From NCBI RefSeq assembly GCF_051014685.1, contig NW_027478396.1, positions 620,001 to 684,000 on the forward strand: a stretch of 64,000 nt of DNA, written 5' to 3'. Below the pieces are notes generated by a model. That model saw only the letters and a program-made list of their open reading frames with translations. It did no database searches and was not told where the DNA came from. The position numbers and the translations under genes were made by a program. Origin of the DNA: Ptiloglossa arizonensis. Lineage: Eukaryota > Arthropoda > Insecta > Hymenoptera > Colletidae. Position 1 is the first letter of the stretch; every line of letters starts with the position of its first letter. Shown here one piece after another: positions 49,722 through 61,933 of this stretch.

Positions 49722-52019
49722 TTCGAGTATCAGACTTGCGAAAATTTTGATGGTTTCCAACCATTCCTTAACTTCAAACTCCCATATCTCGCAAACGGAA
49801 TGACGAACGCGAGAAATTCCTGTTGCATGTGAAAGTAGAAACTCGCCCGATTACAACGGTGTGTGTACTTTTCCCCTAGGCCATTCCAGTTATTGGTTTC
49901 GAGTATCAGACTTGCGAAAATTTTGATGGTTTCCAACCTTTCCTTAACTTCAAACTCCCATATCTCGCAAACGGAATGACGAACGCGAGAAATTCCTGTT
50001 GCATCTGAAAGTAGAAACTCGCACGATTACAAATATATGTGTATTTTTCCCCTAGGCCATTGTAGTTATTGGTTTCGAGTATCAGACTTGAGAAAATTTT
50101 GATGGTTTCTCAACCATTCCTTAACTTCAAATTCCCATATCCCGCGAACGGATTGACGAACTCGAGAAATTCCGGTTGCATCTGAAAGTAGAAACTCGCC
50201 CGATTACAACGGCATGTGTATTTTTCCCCTAGGCCATTGTAGTTATTGGTTTCGAGTATCAGACTTGCGAAAATTTTGATGGTTTCTCAACCATTCCTTA
50301 ACTTCAAACTCCCATATCTCGCGAACGGATTGACGAACTCGAGAAATTCCTGTTGCATCTGAAAGTAGAAACTCGCCCGATTACAAAGGCATGTGTATTT
50401 TTCCCCTAGGCCATTGTAGTTATTGGTTTCGAGTATCAGACTTGAGAAAATTTTGATGGCTTCTCAACCATTCCTTAACTTCAAACTCCCATAACTCGCG
50501 AACGGATTGACGAACTCGAGAAATTCCTGTTGCATCTGAAAGTAGAAACTCGCCCGATTACAACGGCATGTGTATTTTTCCCCTAGGCCATTGTTGTTGT
50601 TGGTTTCGTGCATCAGACTTGCGAAAATTTTGATGGTTTCTCATCCATTCCTTAACTTCAAACTCCCATATCTCGCGAACGGATTGACGAACTCGAGAAA
50701 TTCCTGTTGCATCTGAAAGTAGAAACTCGCCCGATTACAACGGCATGTGTATTTTTCCCCTAGGCCATTGTAGTTATTGGTTTCGAGTATCAGACTTGCG
50801 AAAATTTTGATGGTTTCTCAACCATTCCTTAACTTCAAACTCCCATTTCTCGCGAACGGATTGACCAACTCGAGAAATTCCTATTGCATCTGAAAGTAGA
50901 AACACGCCCGATTACAATGGTACGTGTACTTTTCCCCTAGGCCATTCCAGTTATTGGTTTCGAGTATCAGACTTGCGAAAATTTTGATGGTTTCCAACCA
51001 TTCCTTAACTTCAAACTCCCATATCTCGCTAACGGAATGACGAACGCGAGAAATTCCTGTTGCATCTGAAAGTAGAAACTCGCACGATTACAAGTATATG
51101 TGTATTTTTCCCCTAGGCCATTGTAGTTATTGGTTTCGAGTATCAGACTTGAGAAAATTTTGATGGTTTCTCAACCATTCCTTAACTTCAAATTCCCATA
51201 TCCCGCGAACGGATTGACGAACTCGAGAAACTCCGGTTGCATCTGAAAGTAGAAACTCGCCCGATTACAACGGCATGTGTATTTTTCCCCTAGGCCATTG
51301 TAGTTATTGGTTTCGAGTATCAGACTTGCGAAAATTTTGATGGTTTCTCAACCATTCCTTAACTTCAAACTCCCATATCTCGCGAACGGATTGACGAACT
51401 CGAGAAATTCCTGTTGCATCTGAAAGTAGAAACTAGCCCGATTACAACGGCATGTGTATTTTTCCCCTAGGCCATTGTAGTTATTGGTTTCGAGTATCAG
51501 ACTTGCGAAAATTTTGATGGTTTCTCATCCATTCCTTAACTTCAAACTCCCATATCTCGCGAACGGATTGACGAACTCGAGAAATTCCTGTTGCATCTGA
51601 AAGTAGAAACTCGCCCGATTACAACGGCATGTGTATTTTTCCCCTAGGCCATTGTAGTTATTGGTTTCGAGTATCAGACTTGCGAAAATTTTGATGGTTT
51701 CTCAACCATTCCTTAACTTCAAACTCCCATTTCTCGCGAACGGATTGACGAACTCGAGAAATTCCTATTGCATCTGAAAGTAGAAACACGCCCGATTACA
51801 ATGGTACGTGTACTTTTCCCCTAGGCCATTCCAGTTATTGGTTTCGAGTATCAGACCGGCGAAAATTTTGATGGTTTCTCAACCATTCCTTAACTTCAAA
51901 CTCCCATATCCCGCGAACGGATTGACGAACTCGAGAAATTCCTGTTGCATGTGAAAGTAGAAAGTCGCCCGATTACAACGGTATGTGTATTTTTCCCCTA
52001 GGCCTTTGAAGTTATTGGT
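49722..52019. repeat. 6-mer and 5-mer related copies
   Basis: Units 49,898 / 50,074 / 50,251 / 50,428 / 50,605 / 50,782 resemble 50,959 / 51,135 / 51,312 / (none) / 51,489 / 51,666. The series is GTTTCCAACC; TTGAGAAAA with AATTCCC; ACTTGCG; TTGAGAAAA; CTCATCC; CCCATTTCTC. Units 49,722 and 49,898 are adjacent near-copies, both with the GTTTCCAACC deletion. The copies differ by one monomer, as expected from unequal exchange. Confidence 0.87.
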
Positions 52020-53611
52020 TCCGAGTATCAGACTTGCGAAAATTTTGATGGTTTCTCAACCATTCCTTATTTCCACACTTCCTTATCTCGCGAACGGATT
52101 GACGAACTCGAGAATTTCCGATTGCATCTGAAAGCAGAAACTCGCCCGATTACAACGATGTGTGTACTTTTCCCCTAGGCCATTCCAGTTGTTGGTTACG
52201 AGTATCAGACCAGCGAAAATTTTGATGGTTTCTCAAGCATTCCTTAACTTCAAACTTCCATATCTCGCGAACGGATTGACGAACTCGAAAAATTCCTGTT
52301 GCATGTGAAAGTAGAAAGTCGCCCGATTACAACGGTATGTTTATTTTTCCCCTAGGCCATTGTAGTTATTGGTTTCGAGTATCAGACTTGAGAAAATTTT
52401 GATGGTTCCTCAACCATTCCTTAATTTCAAACTCCCATATCTCGCGACTGGATTGACGAACTCGAGAAATTCCTGTTGCATGTGAAAGTAGAAAGTCGCC
52501 CGATTACAACGGTATGTGTACTTTTCCCCTAGGCCATTCCAGTTATTGGTTTCGAGTATCAGACTTGAGAAAATTTTGATGGTTCCTCAACCATTCCTTA
52601 ATTTCAAACTCCCATATCTCGCGACTGGATTGACGAACTCGAGAAATTCCTATTGCATGTGAAAGTAGAAAGTCGCCCGATTACAACGGTATGTGTACTT
52701 TTCCCCTAGGCCATTCCAGTTATTGGTTTCGAGTATCAGTCCAACGAAAATTTTGATGGTTTCTCATGCATTCCTTAACTTCAAACTTCCATATCTCGCG
52801 AACGGATTGACGAACTCGAGAATTTCCTATTGCATCTGAATGCAGAAACTCGACCGATTACGACGGTATGTGTATTTTTGCCCTGGGCCATAGCAGTTGT
52901 TGGTTTCGAGTATCCGACCAGCGAAAATTTTGATGGTTTCTCACGCATTCCTTAACTTCAAACTCCCATATCTCGCGAACGGATTGACGAACTCGAGAAA
53001 TTCCTGTTGCATCTGAAAGTAGAAACTCGCCCGATCACAACGGTATGTTTATTTTTCCCCTAGGCCATTGTAGTTATTGGTTTCGAGTATCAGACTTGAG
53101 AAAATTTTGATGGTTTCTCAACCATTCCTTAATTTCAAACTCCCATATCCCGCGACTGGATTGACGAACTCGAGAAATTCCTGTTGCATGTGAAAGTAGA
53201 AAGTCGCCCGATTACAACGGTATGTGTACTTTTCCCCTAGGCCATTCCAGTTATTGGTTTCGAGTATCAGACTTGCGAAAATTTTGATGGTTTCCAACCA
53301 TTCCTTAACTTCAAACTCCCATATCTCGCAAACGGAATGACGAACGCGAGAAATTCCTGTTGCATGTGAAAGTAGAAACTCGCCCGATTACAAAGATTTG
53401 TGTATTTTTCCCCTAGGCCATTGTAGTTATTGGTTTCGAGTATCAGACTTGAGAAAATTTTGATGGTTTCTCAACCATTCCTTAACTTCAAATTCCCATA
53501 TCCCGCGAACGGATTGACGAACTCGAGAAATTCCGGTTGCATGTGAAAGTAGAAAGTCGCCCGATTACAACGGTATGTGTATTTTTCCCCTAGGCCTTTG
53601 AAGTTATTGGT
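52020..53611. repeat. 9-mer copy 1 (1,592 bp) with an extra monomer
   Basis: Units 52,020, 52,197, 52,374, 52,551, 52,728, 52,905, 53,082, 53,259 and 53,435. The next copy starts at 53,612 with the same TTCCGAGTATC / TTATTTCCACAC unit. The TTGAGAAAA plus GGTTCCTC unit occurs twice in a row here (52,374 and 52,551) but once in the next copy, a single-monomer duplication. Confidence 0.9.
52144..52160 (-). other. CENP-B-box-like site, best-match variant
   Basis: Same minus-strand 17-mer, in the monomer starting at 52,020. Confidence 0.45.
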
Positions 53612-54849
53612 TCCGAGTATCAGACTTGCGAAAATTTTGATGGTTTCTCAACCATTCCTTATTTCCACACTTCCTTATCTCGCGAACGGATTGACGAACT
53701 CGAGAATTTCCGATTGCATCTGAAAGCAGAAACTCGCCCGATTACAACGATGTGTGTACTTTTCCCCTAGGCCATTCCAGTTGTTGGTTACGAGTATCAG
53801 ACCAGCGAAAATTTTGATGGTTTCTCAAGCATTCCTTAACTTCAAACTTCCATATCTCGCGAACGGATTGACGAACTCGAAAAATTCCTGTTGCATGTGA
53901 AAGTAGAAAGTCGCCCGATTACAACGGTATGTTTATTTTTCCCCTAGGCCATTGTAGTTATTGGTTTCGAGTATCAGACATGAGAAAATTTTGATGGTTC
54001 CTCAACCATTCCTTAATTTCAAACTCCCATATCCCGCGACTGGATTGACGAACTCGAGAAATTCCTGTTGCATGTGAAAGTAGAAAGTCGCCCGATTACA
54101 ACGGTATGTGTACTTTTCCCCTATGCCATTCCAGTTATTGGTTTCGAGTATCAGTCCAACGAAAATTTTGATGGTATCTCATGCATTCCTTAACTTCGAA
54201 CTTCCATATCTCGCGAACGGATTGACGAACTCGAGAATTTCCTATTGCATCTGAATGCAGAAACTCGCCCGATTACGACGGTATGTGTATTTTTGCCCTG
54301 GGCCATAGCAGTTGTTGGTTTCGAGTATCCGACCAGCGAAAATTTTGATGGTTTCTCACGCATTCCTTAACTTCAAACTCCCATATCTCGCGAACGGATT
54401 GACGAACGCGAGAAATTCCTGTTGCATCTGAAAGTAGAAACTCGCCCGATCACAACGGTATGTTTATTTTTCCCCTAGGCCATTGTAGTTATTGGTTTCG
54501 AGTATCAGACTTGAGAAAATTTTGATGGTTTCTCAACCATTCCTTAATTTCAAACTCCCATATCCCGCGACTGGATTGACGAACTCGAGAAATTCCTGTT
54601 GCATGTGAAAGTAGAAAGTCGCCCGATTACAACGGTATGTGTACTTTTCCCCTAGGCCATTCCAGTTATTGGTTTCGAGTATCAGACTTGCGAAAATTTT
54701 GATGGTTTCCAACCATTCCTTAACTTCAAACTCCCATATCTCGCAAACGGAATGACGAACGCGAGAAATTCCTGTTGCATCTGAAAGTAGAAACTCGCAC
54801 GATTACAAAGATATGTGTGTTTTCCCCCTAGGCCTTTGTAGTTATTGGT
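53612..54849. repeat. Second copy of the 52 kb block, 7 monomers
   Basis: Units 53,612, 53,789, 53,966, 54,143, 54,320, 54,497 and 54,674 follow the order of the preceding copy without the duplicated unit. After the GTTTCCAACC unit at 54,674 the array switches to a GATTCCTC unit at 54,850, which resembles 36,982. Confidence 0.9.
53736..53752 (-). other. CENP-B-box-like site, best-match variant
   Basis: Same minus-strand 17-mer, in the monomer starting at 53,612, one 9-mer copy (1,592 bp) after the site at 52,144. Confidence 0.45.
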
Positions 54850-57800
54850 TTCGAGTATCAGACTTGCGAAAATTTTGATGATTCCTCAACCATTCCTTAA
54901 CTTCAAACTCCCATATCTCGCGAACGCATTGACGAACTCGAAAAATTCCTGTTGTATCTGAAAGTAGAAACTCGCCCGATTACAACGGTGTGTGTACTTT
55001 TCCCCTAGGCCCTTCCAGTTGTTGGTTTCGAGTATCAGACCAGCGAAAATTTGGATGGTTTCTTAAGCATTCCTTAACTTCAAACTTCCATATCTCGCGA
55101 ACGGATTGACGAACTCGAGAATTTCCTATTGCATCTGAATGCAGAAACTCGCCCGATTACAACGGTACGTGTATTTTTGCCCTAGGCCATAGTAGTTGTT
55201 GGTTTCGAATATCAGACCAGCGAAAATTTTGATGGTTTCTCACGCATTCCTTAACTTCAAACTGCCATATCTCGCGAACGCATTGACGAACTCGAGAAAT
55301 TCCTGTTGCATGTGAAAGTAGAAACTCGCCCGATTACAAAGATATGTGTGTTTTCCCCCTAGGCCTTTGTAGTTATTGGTTTCGAGTATCAGACTTGCGA
55401 ATATTTTGTTGATTCCTCAACCATTCCTTAAATTAAAACTCCCATATCTCGGGAACGGATTGACGAACTCGAGAAATTCCTGTTGCATGTGAAAGTAGAA
55501 AGTCGCCCGATTTCAACGGTATGTGTATTTTTCCCCTAGGCCATTGTAGTTATTGGTTTCGAGTATCAGACTTGCGAAAATTTTGATGGTTTCTCAACCA
55601 TTCCTTAACTTCAAACTCCCATATCTCGGGAACGGATTGACGAACTCGAGAAATTCCTGTTGCATCTGAAAGTAGAAACTCGCCCGATTACAAAGATATG
55701 TGTGTTTTCCCCCTAGGCCTTTGTAGTTGTTGGTTTCGAGTATCAGACCAGCGAAAATCTTGATGGTTTCTCAACCATTCCTTAATTTCAAACTCCCATA
55801 TCCCGCGAATGGATTGACGAACTCGAGAAATTCCTGTTGCATGTGAAAGTAGAAAGTCGCCCGATTACAACGGTATGTGTACTTTTCCCCTAGGCCATTC
55901 CAGTTATTGGTTTCGAGTATCAGACTTGCGAAAATTTTGATGGTTCCTCAACCATTCCTTAATTTCAAACTCCCATATCTAGCGAACGGATTGACCGACT
56001 CGAGAAATTCCTGTTGCATCTGAAAGTAGAAACTCGCCCGATTACAACGGTATGTGTATTTTTGTCCTAGGCCATTGGAGTTATTGGATTCGCGTATCGG
56101 ACTTGCGAAAATTTTGATGGTTTCTCAAACATTCCTTAACTTCACACGTCCATATCTCGCGAACGGATTGAAGAACTCGAGAATTTCCTATTGCATCTGA
56201 AAGCAGAAACTCGCCCGATTACAACGGTATGTGTATTTTTCCCCTAGGCCATAGTAGTTATTGATTTCAAGTATCAGACTTGCGAAAATTGTGATGGTTT
56301 CTCAACCATTCCTTAACTTCAAACTCCCATATCTAGCGAACGGATTGACCAACTCGAGAAATTCCTGTTGCATCTGAAAGTAGAAACTCGCCCGATTACA
56401 ACGGTATGTGTATTTTTGCCCTAGGCCATTGTAGTTATTGGATTCGCGTATCGGACTTGCGAAAATTTTGATAATTTCTCAACCATTCCTTAACTTCAAA
56501 CTCCCATATTTCGCGAACGGATTGACCGACTCGAGAAATTCCTGTTGCATCTGAAAGTAGAAACTCGCCCGATTACAATGGTATGTGTATTTTTCCCCTA
56601 GGCCATAGTGGTTATTGATTTCAAGTATCAGACTTGCGAAAATTGTGATGGTTTCTCAACCATTCCTTAACTTCAAACTCCCATATCTAGCGAACGGATT
56701 GACCAACTCGAGAAATTCCTGTTGCATCTGAAAGTAGAAACTCGCCCGATTACAACGGTATGTGTATTTTTGCCCTAGGCCATTGTAGTTATTGGATTCG
56801 CGTATCGGACTTGCGAAAATTTTGATGATTTCTCAACCATTCCTTAACTTCAAACTCCCATATTTCGCGAACGGATTGACGAACTCGAGAAATTCCTATT
56901 GCATGTGAAAGTAGAAGGTCGCCCGATTTCAACGGTATATGTATATTTCCCCTAGGCCGTTGTAGTTATTGGTTTCGAGTATCAGACTTGCGAAAATTTT
57001 GATGGTTTCTCATGCATTCCTTAACTTCAAACTGCCATATCTCGCGAACGCATTGACGAACTCGAGAAATTCCTGTTGCATGTGAAAGTAGAATCTCGCC
57101 CGATTACAATGGTATGTGTATTTTTCCCCTAGGCATTTGTAGTTATTGGTTTCGAGTATCAGACTTGCGAAAACTTGGATGGTTTCTCAACCATTCCTTA
57201 ACTTCAAACTCCCATATCCCGCGAACGGATTGACGAACTCGAGAAATTCCTGTTGCATGTGAAAGTAGAAAGTCGCCCGAATACAACGGTATGTGTATTT
57301 TTCCCCTAGGCCTTTGAAGTTATTGGTTTCGAGTATCAGACTTGCGAAAATTTTGATGGTTTCTCAAGCATTCCTTAACTTCAAACTTCCATATCTCGCG
57401 AACGGATTGACGAACTCGAGAATTTCCTATTGCATCTGAATGCAGAAACTCCCCCGATTACAACGGTATGTGTATTTTTGCCCTAGGCCGTAGTAGTTGT
57501 TGGTTTCGAGTATCAGACCAGCGAAAATTTTGATGGTTTCTCATGCATTCCTTAACTTCAAACTTCCATATCTCGCGAACGGATTGACGAACTCGAGAAT
57601 TTCCTATTGCATCTGACAGCAGAAACTCGCCCGATTACAACGGTATGTGTATTTTTGCCCTAGGTCATAGTAGTTATTGGATGCGAGTATCAGACTTGCG
57701 AAAATTTTGATGATTTCTCAACCATTCCTTAACTTCAAACTGCCATATCTCGCGAACGCATTGACGAACTCGGGAAATTCCTGTTGCATGTGAAAGTAGA

Positions 57801-57858
57801 ATCTCGCCCGATTACAATGGTATGTGTAGTTTTCCCCTAGGCCATAGTAGTTATTGGT
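54850..57858. repeat. Mixed monomers related to 33.6-35.2 kb, with a 2-mer
   Basis: From 55,912 the order follows 33,620-35,200: CTAGCGAACGG, GATTTCAAGTATCAG with AAATTGTGATGG, TATTTCGCG, AAAACTTGGATGG, and ATGCGAGTATCAG with CTCGGGAAATTCC. Here a 2-mer is duplicated: units 56,266 + 56,443 are followed by 56,620 + 56,797 (354 bp). The unit at 55,381 has GAATATTTTGTTGATTCC, shared with 13,629. Confidence 0.88.
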
Positions 57859-60800
57859 TTCGAGTATCAGACTTGCGAAAATTTTGATGGTTTCTCAAGC
57901 ATTCAATAACTTCTAACTCCCATATCTCGCGAACGGATTGACGAACTCGAGAAATTCCTGTTGCATCTGAAAGCAGAAACTCGCCCGATTACAACGGTAT
58001 GTGTATCTTTCCCCTAGGGCTTTGTAGTTATTGGTTTCGAGTATCAGACTTGCGAAAATTTTGATGGTTTCTCATGCATTCCTTAATTTCAAACTGCCAT
58101 ATCTCGCGAACGCATTGACGAACTCGAGAAATTCCTGTTGCATGTGAAAGTAGAAAGTCGCCCGATTTCAACGGTATGTGTATATTTCCCCTAGGCATTT
58201 GTAGTTATTGGTTTCGAGTATCAGACTTGCGAAAATTTTGATGGTTTCTCAACCATTCCTTAACTTCAAACTCCCATATCTCGCGAACGGATTGACGAAC
58301 TCGAGAAATTCCTGTTGCATCTGAAAGTAGAAACTCGCCCGGTTACAACGGCATGTGTATTTTCCCCCTAGGCCATTGTAGTTATTGGATTCGCGTATCG
58401 GACTTGCGAAAATTTTGATGATTTCTCAACCATTCCTTAACTTCAAACTCCCATATCTCGCGAACGGATTGACGAACTCGAGAAATTCCTGTTGCATGTG
58501 AAAGTAGTAAGTCGCCCGATTTCAACGGTATGTGTATATTTCCCCTAGGCCGTTGTAGTTATTGGTTTCGAGTACCAGACTTGCGAAAATTTTGATGGTT
58601 TCTCATGCATTCCTTAACTTCAAACTTCCATATCTTGCGAACGGATTGACGAACTCGAGAATTTCCTATTGCATCTGAAAGCAGAAACTCGCCCGATTAC
58701 AACGGTATGTGTATTTTTTCCTTAGGCCATAGTAGTTATTGGATTCGAGTATCAGACTTGCGAAAATTTTGATGATTTCTCAACCATCCCTTAACTTCAA
58801 ACTGCCATAACCCGCGAACGGATTGACGAACTCGAGAAATTCCTGTTGCATGTGAAAATAGAAAGTCGCCCGATTACAACGGTATGTGTATTTTTCCCCT
58901 AGGCCTTTGAAGTTATTGGTTTCGAGTATCAGACTTGCGAAAATTTTGATGGTTTCTCAACCATTCCTTATATTCACACTTCCATATCTCGCGAACGGAT
59001 TGTCGAACTCGAGAATTTCCTATTGCATCTGAAAGCAGAAACTCGCCCGATTACAACGGTGTGTGTACTTTTCCCCTAGGCCATTCCAGTTTTTGGTTTC
59101 GAGTATCAGACCAGCGAAAATTTTGATGGTTTCTCAAGCATTCCTTAAGTTCAAACTTCCATATCTCGCGAACGCATTGACGAACTCGAGAAATTCCTGT
59201 TGCATGTGAAAGTAGAATCTCGCCCGATTACAATGGTATGTGTATTTTTCCCCTAGGCATTTGTAGTTGTTGGTTTCGAGTATCAGACTTGCGAAAATTT
59301 TGATGGTTTCTCAAGCATTCAATAACTTCTAACTCCCATATCTCGCGAACGGATTGACGAACTCGAGAAATTCCTGTTGCATCTGAAAGCAGAAACTCGC
59401 CCGATTACAACGGTATGTGTATCTTTCCCCTAGGCCTCTGTAGTTATTGGTTTCGAGAATCAGACTTGCGAAAATTTTGATGGTTTCTCATGCATTCCTT
59501 AACTTCAAACTGCCATATCTCGCGAACGCATTGACGAACTCGAGAAATTCCTGTTGCATGTGAAAGTAGAATCTCGCCCGATTACAATGGTATGTGTATT
59601 TTTCCCCTAGGCATTTGTAGTTATTGGTTTCGAGTATCAGACTTGCGAAAATTTTGATGGTTTCTCAACCATTCCTTAACTTCAAACTCCCATATCCCGC
59701 GAACGGATTGACGAACTCGAGAAATTCCCGTTGCATGTGAAAGTAGAAAGTCGCCCGATTACAACGGTATGTGTATTTTTCCCCTAGGCCTTTGAAGTTA
59801 TTGGTTTCGAGTATCAGACCAGCGAAAATTTTGATGGTTTCTCATGCATTCCTTATATTCACACTTCCATATCTCGCGAACGGATTGACGAACTCAAGAA
59901 ATTCCTGTTGCATGTGAAAGGAGAAACTCGCCCGATTACAACGGCGTGTGTATTTTTCCCCTAGGCCATTCCAGTAATTCGTTTCTAGCATCAGAATTGC
60001 GAAAATTTTGATGGTTTCTCAAGCATTCCTTAACTTCAAACTTCCATATCTCGCGAACGGATTGACGAACTCGAGAATTTCCTATTGCATCTGAATGCAG
60101 AAACTCGCCCGATTACAACGGTATGTGTATTTTTCCCCTAGGCATTTGTAGTTGTTGGTTTCGAGTATCAGACTTGCGAAAATTTTGATGGTTTCTCAAC
60201 CATTCCTTAACTTCAAATTCCCATATCTGGCGAACGGATTGACGAACTCGAGAAATTCCTGTTGCATCTGAAAGTAGAAACTCGCCCGTTTACAACGGCA
60301 TGTGTATTTTTCCCCTAGGCCATTGTAGTTATTGGATTCGCGTATCGGACTTGCGACAATTTTGATGATTTCTCAACCATTCCTTAACTTCATACTCCCA
60401 TATCTCGCGAACGGATTGACGAACTCGAGAAATCCCTGTTGCATCTGAAAGTAGAAATTCGCCCGATTACAACGGTATGTGTATTTTTGCCCTAGGCCAC
60501 AGTAGTTGTTGGTTTCGAGTATCAGACTTGCGAAAATTTTGATGGTTTCTCATGCATTCCTTAACTTCAAACTCGCATATCTCGCGAACGGATTGACGAA
60601 CTTGAGAAATTCCTGTTGCATGTGAAAGTAGAAAGTCGCCCGAATTCAACGGTATGTGTATATTTCCCCTAGGCCGTTGTAGTTATTGGATTCGCGTATC
60701 GGACTTGCGAAAATTTTGATGATTTCTCAACCATTCCTTAACTTCAAACTCCCATATCTCGCGAACGCATTGACGAACTGGAGAAATTCCTGTTGTACCT

Positions 60801-61928
60801 GAAAGTAGAAACTCGCCCGATTTCAATGGTGTGTGTACTTTTCCCCTAGGCCATTCCAGTTATTGGTTTCGAGTATCAGACTTGCGAAAATTCTGATGGT
60901 CTTTCAACCATTCCTTAACTTCCAACTCCCATGTCTCGCGATCGGATTGACGAACCGAGAATTTCCTATTGCATCTGAAAGCAGAAACTCGCCCGATTAC
61001 AACGGTATGTATATTTTTGCCCTAGGCCAGAGTAGTTGTTGGTTTCGAGTATCAGACTTGCGAAAATTGTGATGGTTTCTCAACCATTCCTTAACTTCAA
61101 ACTCCCATATCTCGCGAACGGATTGACGAACTCGACAATTTCCTATTGCATCTGAAAGCAGAAACTCGCCCGATTTCAACGGTATGTGTATCTATCCCCT
61201 AGGCCTTTGTAGTTATTGGTTTCGAGTACCAGACTTGCGAAAATTTTGATGGTTTCTCAACCATTCCTTAACTTCAAACTCCCATATGTCGCGAACGGAT
61301 TGACGCCCTCGAGAAATTCCTGTTGCATCTGAAAGCAGAAACTCGCCCGATTACAACGGTGTGTGTACTTTTCCCCTAGGCCATTCCACTTATTGGTTTC
61401 CAGAATCAGACTTGCGAAAATTTTGATAGTTTCTCAACCATTCCTTAACTTCACACTTCCATATCTCGCGAACGGATTGACGAACTCGAAAATTTCCTAT
61501 TGCATCTGAAAGGTGAAACTCGCCCGATTACAACGGTGTGTGTACTTTTCCCCTAGGCCATTCCAGTTGTTGGTTTCGAGTATCAGACCAGCGAAAATTT
61601 TGATGGTTCCTCAAGCATTCCTTAACTTCAAACTTCCATATCTCGCGAACGGATTGACGAACTCGAGAATTTCCTATTGCATCTGAAAGCAGAATCTCGC
61701 CCGATCACAACGGTATGTGTATTTTTCCCCTAGGCCATTGTAGTTATTGGTTTCGAGTATCAGACTTGCGAAAATTTTGATGGTTTTTCAACCATTCCTT
61801 AACTTCCAACTCCCATATCTCGCGATCGGATTGACGAACTCGAGTATTTCCTATTGCATCTGAAAGCAGAAACTCGCCCGATTACAACGGTATGTATATT
61901 TTTGCCCTAGGCCATAGTAGTTATTGGT
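57859..61928. repeat. More diverged monomers, no clear long HOR
   Basis: Twenty-three units from 57,859 to 61,752. Private substitutions are denser than to the left, for example TTCTAGCATCAG near 59,983, GGTCTTTCAACC near 60,898, CGAACCGAG (1-base deletion) near 60,955 and GACGCCCTCGAG near 61,303. A short relation remains: 57,859 and 59,275 share CAAGCATTCAATAACTTC, eight monomers apart. This looks like an older or less homogenised part of the array. Confidence 0.85.
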
Positions 61929-61933
61929 TTCGT

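Noticed and set aside
1205..61179. Recurrent short open reading frames of 60-88 codons on both strands, for example 3,506-3,709 (+), 14,997-15,260 (-) and 40,733-40,999 (-).
   Set aside because: 177 is divisible by 3, so any frame lacking a stop in one monomer recurs in phase in the others. The peptides are translations of the satellite, repeat with it, start and stop at monomer variants, and show no family resemblance or codon signature.
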